From the NCBI GenBank assembly GCA_024697625.1, contig JAILFJ010000034.1, forward strand, positions 1 through 64,000: a DNA stretch of 64,000 nt, read 5' to 3'. Within the stretch, counting starts at the first letter, position 1. The number at the start of each line of letters is the position of its first letter. The position numbers and the translations under genes are program-made. The notes beneath the pieces are model-generated. The model did no database searches. It was given only the letters and a program-made list of their open reading frames with translations, and was not told where the DNA came from. The DNA comes from Oscillospiraceae bacterium. GTDB lineage: Bacteria; Bacillota; Clostridia; Oscillospirales; Oscillospiraceae. Positions 58,947 through 64,000 of this stretch are shown here, in pieces.

Positions 58947-60305
58947 ATGAACAACGACAAAAACCTTTCGTCGGTCGGGCAGGATATACTGCTGTCGGGC
59001 CGGACGCAGCTCTGCATGGTGATGCCCTATCTGAGCGGAGAACTGTGTGCTCTGGTCCCGGCACCGGGGGATGAGATCACGGTAAGCGCCGCCACAGACG
59101 GAGAAACGCTCTATTACAACGCCTCCTTCCTGGCATCAGGCTTCCTGAGAAGTGAGCGCTTTTCGCCGCGGCTTACAATGCATATGATGCTTCACTGTCT
59201 GTTTCGCAATCTGGCGAAGCGCCGGGGCCGGGACACCGCGCTCTGGGATCTGGCCTGCGATGCTGCGGTGGAGAGCGTCATCGATTCGCTTCCGTATACC
59301 TGCCTGCACCAGCGCACTGCCCCTGCCCGGGATCTGTTTCTTGCGGAATGCCGCCGCGAGATGAAGGTCCTGAACGCCGAGAGCATCTACCGCAAGCTCC
59401 TCCGGGACCGCCTGCCTGCCTACCGGATTGCGAATCTCCAGCGCCTGTTTGTCATGGATGACCACGGTCTCTGGGATCTGGAGGATAAACAGGAGCGGGA
59501 GCGCAGCGAGCGGCAGGATCAGCGCTGGCAGGACGCGGCATCCCGCTCAAAGACGGCAATGGACAGTCTGGTATCCGACCGGGGGACGGGCGGTGAGAAT
59601 CTCACGGAACAGCTCGCCGTCGCAGCCAGGGACGACGTGGATTACCGTAAATTCCTGCGGCGCTTCGCCGCTCCGCGCGAGATTCTGCGTGCGGACCCGA
59701 ATGCCTTTGACTATATCTATTACACCTACGGTCTGCAGCGTTACGGCAACATGCCGCTCATCGAAGCGCCGGAAACCCGGGAGGAAAAACGCATTGAGGA
59801 TTTTGTCATCGCCATCGACACGTCCATGTCCACCTCCGGCGCCCTGGTGAGACAGTTTCTGGCCAGCACCTACGCCATCCTGCGCTCTGCCGACACCTTC
59901 ACCCGCAAGCTGAACATCCATATCCTGCAGTGCGACGACCGGCTGCGCTCAGACCGGAAAATCACGAGCCTGGAGGAACTGCGGCGCTATATGGAGGACC
60001 TGACCCTGTCAGGCGGCAGCGCCACGGATTTCCGCCCGGTGTTTGAGCATGTGGATGCTCTGCTCGCTTCGGGAAGCTTCAGCAGCCTGAGAGGCCTTTT
60101 ATACTTCACGGACGGGATGGGGATCTATCCGACGAAGCGTCCGGACTACGAAACGGCGTTCATCCTGCTGGAGGAACCGCCCCTCTCTGTCAGAATCCCG
60201 TCATGGGCCATCCGCATCATGCCGTCTCTGCCATGGAAAAAGCCGCATAAGAGCTTTGACGACTTCTGGCAGGAAGAGATCCTGCAGGAACTGCCCGAAC
60301 TGTGA
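58947..60305 (+). CDS. VWA/DUF2201-like putative metallopeptidase-domain protein
   Basis: FVIAIDTSMSTSGALVRQFL...LTLSGGSATDFRPVFEHVD. Confidence 0.8.
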   Translation: MNNDKNLSSVGQDILLSGRTQLCMVMPYLSGELCALVPAPGDEITVSAATDGETLYYNASFLASGFLRSERFSPRLTMHMMLHCLFRNLAKRRGRDTALWDLACDAAVESVIDSLPYTCLHQRTAPARDLFLAECRREMKVLNAESIYRKLLRDRLPAYRIANLQRLFVMDDHGLWDLEDKQERERSERQDQRWQDAASRSKTAMDSLVSDRGTGGENLTEQLAVAARDDVDYRKFLRRFAAPREILRADPNAFDYIYYTYGLQRYGNMPLIEAPETREEKRIEDFVIAIDTSMSTSGALVRQFLASTYAILRSADTFTRKLNIHILQCDDRLRSDRKITSLEELRRYMEDLTLSGGSATDFRPVFEHVDALLASGSFSSLRGLLYFTDGMGIYPTKRPDYETAFILLEEPPLSVRIPSWAIRIMPSLPWKKPHKSFDDFWQEEILQELPEL

Positions 60306-60314
60306 GGTACCGAC

Positions 60315-61829
60315 ATGAACATCAAACAAGCCAAGGAACAGATCCGAAACACGCTGCGTGCGTATCTGAGCCGGGACAGCCTCGGAAACTACCGCATCCC
60401 GACGGTCCGGCAGCGCCCTGTCCTGCTGATCGGTCCGCCGGGAATCGGCAAGACCCAGATCATGGAGCAGATCGCCGCCGAGGAAAATGTCGGGCTCGTC
60501 TCCTACACGATCACCCATCATACCCGCCAGAGCGCGATCGGTCTGCCGTTTATTGAGAAGAGAAACTATGACGGGATGGAGCATACCGTCACGGAATACA
60601 CCATGAGCGAGATCCTCGGCTCGGTCTACGGGCTGATGGAGAAGACCGGACTCCGTGAGGGCATTCTCTTTCTGGATGAGATCAACTGCGTGTCCGAGAC
60701 GCTGGCGCCCATGATGCTGCAGTTTCTGCAGTGCAAGACATTCGGCAACCAGAAGCTGCCCGAGGGCTGGCTGATCGTTGCGGCGGGAAACCCGCCGGAA
60801 TACAACCGCTCGGTGCGCGACTTTGACGTAGTGACGCTGGACCGGGTCAAACGCATCACCGTGGAGGAGGATTTTCCCGTGTGGAAGGAATACGCGCTGC
60901 GCAAAGGCCTGCACGGGGCGGTGATCTCCTACCTCGATCTGAAGAAGGACAACTTCTACCGCATTGAAAACAGCCCCGAGGGCATGCAGTTTGCAACAGC
61001 GCGCGGCTGGGAGGACCTGAGCGAGATCCTGTTTGCCTATGAGGCTCTGGGAATCGCTCCGGATACGGAGCTGGCGGTGCAGTATGTCCAGATGCCGTCC
61101 ATCGCACGGGATTTTACGAATTACTACGCCCTCTATAACAGGTACCGCCAGGTCTATCATATTGATGACATTCTCCGGGGACAGGTCCCGAAGGTCACGG
61201 TGTCGGAGTTTGCCGCCGCACCCTTTGACGAGAAGCTTGCGGTGATGGGCCTGCTGCTCTCCCGCCTCAGCGAGGCTGCCCGCGAAACACGGCGGCAGGA
61301 CGCCCTCACCGCGGCACTCCACGATGCGGCGCTCGCCGCCAGGGGCCGCCTGCCGGAGCCGCCGGAAGCAAGCCTGCGGGAGATCGCAGCCGAGCGCCGC
61401 GCAGCGCTCAGATGCGCCGATCAGGCCGGCCAGGAGGATCGGGAGAAGAAGCTGCTGCGCCAGACGGAGATCCGGCGTCTCGAAGAATACATCGGACAGT
61501 TGGACGGAAGCCTGGACAGCGAAGAGCAGATGGATGCGCTGCGGAGCCTCTTTGCGGGAGATACCGCCCTGCGGGAGCGCCTTGCCGACGGGACAGGCCG
61601 GATGTTTGACAATGCCTTCCGCTTCCTGGAGGCTGCCGTCGGCCCGAGTCAGGAGCTGGTGCTTTTTGTGTCGGAGATCACGGCGGGCTATGACACCTCC
61701 TGGTACGTGGGTGAGTTTGGCTGTGACGCGTATTTCCGCCATAACCGGGATCTTCTGCTCGACATGACCAGGCAGAACATCCTGGACCGGCTTGCCGACC
61801 GGAACGGCGCCGAAACGCCTGCGCCCTGA
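60315..61829 (+). CDS. MoxR-like AAA+ ATPase
   Basis: LLIGPPGIGKTQIMEQIA; GILFLDEINCVSETLAPMMLQFLQ; LIVAAGNPPEYN. Confidence 0.9.
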   Translation: MNIKQAKEQIRNTLRAYLSRDSLGNYRIPTVRQRPVLLIGPPGIGKTQIMEQIAAEENVGLVSYTITHHTRQSAIGLPFIEKRNYDGMEHTVTEYTMSEILGSVYGLMEKTGLREGILFLDEINCVSETLAPMMLQFLQCKTFGNQKLPEGWLIVAAGNPPEYNRSVRDFDVVTLDRVKRITVEEDFPVWKEYALRKGLHGAVISYLDLKKDNFYRIENSPEGMQFATARGWEDLSEILFAYEALGIAPDTELAVQYVQMPSIARDFTNYYALYNRYRQVYHIDDILRGQVPKVTVSEFAAAPFDEKLAVMGLLLSRLSEAARETRRQDALTAALHDAALAARGRLPEPPEASLREIAAERRAALRCADQAGQEDREKKLLRQTEIRRLEEYIGQLDGSLDSEEQMDALRSLFAGDTALRERLADGTGRMFDNAFRFLEAAVGPSQELVLFVSEITAGYDTSWYVGEFGCDAYFRHNRDLLLDMTRQNILDRLADRNGAETPAP

Positions 61830-61979
61830 ACAGGTCTGCCGCGCTTCCCGCGACGGGAAGCCTGCGGGCGAAAGGAAAGCGCTGACAGCAGGAAAGCGCC
61901 GAGAACTCTTGCGAAGGCCTGTGCGGCTGTGGTATGATAGACAAAAGGGCAGTCTGTGATCTGCGGAGGCGAGAAGGCA

Positions 61980-62198
61980 GTGAAAATCAGAAAAAGAGAC
62001 CTGCGGATTATCCTGGTGATCTTGGTGATCCTTCTGCTGGCTCTCGCGTATCTCAGGTACTGGTATCTGCCAAAGCAGGGGGAAGGGGAAAGCCGCTGTG
62101 TCCAGTGCGGAAAGGCCGCTTCCCACCGGATTAAACTCGGAAGCTGGGTCGTCGGGCTGTGTGAAGAATGCTACCGGAACCTGGAAACCGATGGATAA
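61980..62198 (+). CDS. Small membrane-anchored protein with CxxC pairs
   Basis: IRKRDLRIILVILVILLLALAYLRYWYLPKQGEGESRCVQCGKAASHRIKLGSWVVGLCEECYRNLE; exact start uncertain. Confidence 0.5.
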   Translation: MKIRKRDLRIILVILVILLLALAYLRYWYLPKQGEGESRCVQCGKAASHRIKLGSWVVGLCEECYRNLETDG

Positions 62199-62240
62199 GC
62201 CGGCAGCCGGACCCCAAAAAAACGAACAATGGAGAAGACA

Positions 62241-63386
62241 ATGAAGTCAGATTCGCTGAAGGAAAAACTCACTTATATCTGCAGACAGTTCAGAATCCCG
62301 GGCGAGATCCTCGTCTACCGCTGGATTCCGTCCGGACACATCAACACCGCCTATTATGTGGCGGTCTATAACGGAAAGGAAGTCACGCAGCTCCTGGTTC
62401 AGAAGATCAACACCTACGTGTTCCGCGAGCCCGTCGGCATGATGAGAAACATCGAGAGAATCACGGAGTACATCCGGGCTCAGGAACGGACCATGGAGAA
62501 GAGAAGACGGCTGCACTTCAGACACACGGAGGACAGGAAGAACTATGTCATCCTGAAGGACGGAGCCGCGACAGGAGACGATGTGGACTTTCAGGATGAG
62601 AGCGTCGAGTTCTGGCGGGTGTATAACTTCATTGAGTGCTCCACCAGCTTCGAGACCGCGGACGGCGATCCGGAAGTGCTCAGAATGAGCGGCAAGGCCT
62701 TCGGACGCTTCAACAGACAACTGAAGGATTTTGATGCGGGACAGCTGATGGAATCGATCCCGCACTTCCATGATACGGTTTACAGGCTGAGGACTTTCTT
62801 TGCGACCGTGGAAAAGGACCCGCTGGGACGGGCTGCTGACTGCCGGCAGGAGATTGAGGTGATCCGGAAGCACAGCGAATTTGCAGGGACGCTGTGCCGC
62901 CAGATCGAAGCCGGAGCGCTTCCCATCCGGGTCACGCACAATGACACAAAGACAAATAACATCCTCTTTGACAAGGATACGCTGGACCCGCTGGTGATCA
63001 TCGATCTGGATACCTGCATGCCGGGGCTGGCCTGCTATGACTTCGGCGATACCATCCGTTTTGCTGCATGCACGGCGGAGGAGGATCAGCCGGAGAGCAT
63101 GAAGCTGGATCTGGCGTTGATGCGCGCGTACACCGAGGGGTATCTGAGCGAAATGAAGGATGTTCTGAGTGCGGCGGAGATGGACAGCCTCTCAACCGGC
63201 GCAGCGGTCATTACGCTGGAGCTGGCATCCCGCTTCCTGGGGGATTATCTGGAAGGAGACCGGTACTTCCGCATCGACTATCCCGAGCAGAACCTGAGAA
63301 GGGCCCAGGCCCAGCTGGTGCTGTTCGGAGACATGATGGCGCATATGGACGATATGAAACAGATCATCAGAGAAGTAGGCGCCTGA
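62241..63386 (+). CDS. Aminoglycoside/choline-kinase-like phosphotransferase
   Basis: PIRVTHNDTKTNNILFDKDTLDPLVIIDLDTCMPGLACYDFGDTIRF (HND, IDxD). GGAG SD before 62241. Confidence 0.88.
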   Translation: MKSDSLKEKLTYICRQFRIPGEILVYRWIPSGHINTAYYVAVYNGKEVTQLLVQKINTYVFREPVGMMRNIERITEYIRAQERTMEKRRRLHFRHTEDRKNYVILKDGAATGDDVDFQDESVEFWRVYNFIECSTSFETADGDPEVLRMSGKAFGRFNRQLKDFDAGQLMESIPHFHDTVYRLRTFFATVEKDPLGRAADCRQEIEVIRKHSEFAGTLCRQIEAGALPIRVTHNDTKTNNILFDKDTLDPLVIIDLDTCMPGLACYDFGDTIRFAACTAEEDQPESMKLDLALMRAYTEGYLSEMKDVLSAAEMDSLSTGAAVITLELASRFLGDYLEGDRYFRIDYPEQNLRRAQAQLVLFGDMMAHMDDMKQIIREVGA

Positions 63387-63428
63387 GAGCCGGGAGAGAA
63401 CAACCGACAGGGATACGGCAATAGGGCA

Positions 63429-63472
63429 AAAGCCCGGAAAACCCCGCTGCTTATTGGGGTTTTCCGGGCTTT
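63429..63472. terminator. Intrinsic terminator, 17-bp stem
   Basis: aaagcccggaaaacccc ... ggggttttccgggcttt. Confidence 0.9.
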
Positions 63473-63550
63473 GCTGCGTGCCCATGCAGGAGACATCCTC
63501 TGCCTGAAATGAGCACTGCCGGTCATGGCGGTGATTCTTTCAGAGTGCGA

Positions 63551-63766
63551 TCAGTCGACGTAATAGACCTTGTACTGGAGGGCTCCCCAGCCGTTGTTCC
63601 TGATGCAGTCCTGGACTGCCTGCTCGGCCTCCTGCCAGGTGGCGTAGGGCCCGAGAGACCAGTCGGCACCGATGGTCTTGGCGTAGTAGCCGGGCTCGGG
63701 GTCATAGTCTCCGAAGCCTCCGAAGCCTCCGACAACATTCTGAAGCTGATCGTCGTTCAGTTGCAT
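63551..63766 (-). CDS. Small double-glycine-leader peptide (bacteriocin/RiPP-like precursor candidate)
   Basis: MQLNDDQLQNVVGG|FGGFGDYDPEPGYY...; SD GAAGGAG overlapping the upstream gene's stop codon. Confidence 0.7.
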   Translation of the reverse strand: MQLNDDQLQNVVGGFGGFGDYDPEPGYYAKTIGADWSLGPYATWQEAEQAVQDCIRNNGWGALQYKVYYVD

Positions 63767-63778
63767 ATTCTGGCTCCT

Positions 63779-64000
63779 TCAGGCGTAATTGTGGGCGTCC
63801 TGAAGCACCATCTCCTTGACCTTCAGGAGACGGACCTTGGTGGAGTTCTCGTTCTCCTCCAGCTTCATGGTGATGTACTTGATGTTCTCCTCCAGCTCCG
63901 GGATCATGACATACTCCAGCGCGTTGACGCGCCGGCGCGTCTTTTCGATCTCCTCGGCCAGCAGCTGCATGGTCTTTTCGACCTGGGCGAGCTGCAGCAT
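63779..64000 (-). CDS. V-type ATP synthase subunit D, C-terminal part (runs off right edge)
   Basis: [49 protein letters not shown]. Confidence 0.88.
   Translation of the reverse strand: MLQLAQVEKTMQLLAEEIEKTRRRVNALEYVMIPELEENIKYITMKLEENENSTKVRLLKVKEMVLQDAHNYA

Noticed and set aside
1-64000. CRISPR array, prophage or IS element
   Set aside because: No regularly spaced repeats with unique spacers, no transposase/integrase or phage structural ORFs in the track; the only RT is the DGR RT.

Overview
The window looks like a chromosomal segment of a moderately high-GC gut-type Firmicute (Clostridia-like). Most of it is housekeeping: an Obg/L21/L27 block, an nusB-xseAB-ispA-dxs-tlyA-nadK-argR-recN block, tyrS, gltX, trpS, ddl and a complete shikimate/Phe/Tyr operon. 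The standout system is a complete diversity-generating retroelement (DGR) at about 2.09-6.84 kb. It comprises a large secreted target protein with a DUF6273/C-type-lectin-like C-terminus carrying the variable repeat (VR 4718-4836), an Avd-like four-helix-bundle accessory gene, an adenine-rich template repeat (TR 5434-5558), a highly structured TR-RT spacer, and a DGR-type reverse transcriptase (YMDD, GNQTSQ). My hand alignment of TR and VR shows 23 substitutions, all at TR adenines (19 A>G, 4 A>T), plus one in-frame 6-bp length difference. Other notable items are: a Phe/Tyr-rich leader peptide with a mutually exclusive terminator/antiterminator upstream of an eight-gene aromatic operon (including an aroE-aroK fusion); a P-type-ATPase-like protein that has lost its catalytic Asp and actuator domain; an L27 with no cleavable N-terminal extension and no prp gene; a double-glycine-leader small peptide translationally linked to a V-ATPase subunit D gene; a MATE transporter convergent with an A-T-C NRPS; and a VWA/MoxR-like/LRR cluster next to a hybrid histidine kinase. 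All family calls come from reading motifs by eye; no searches were run.
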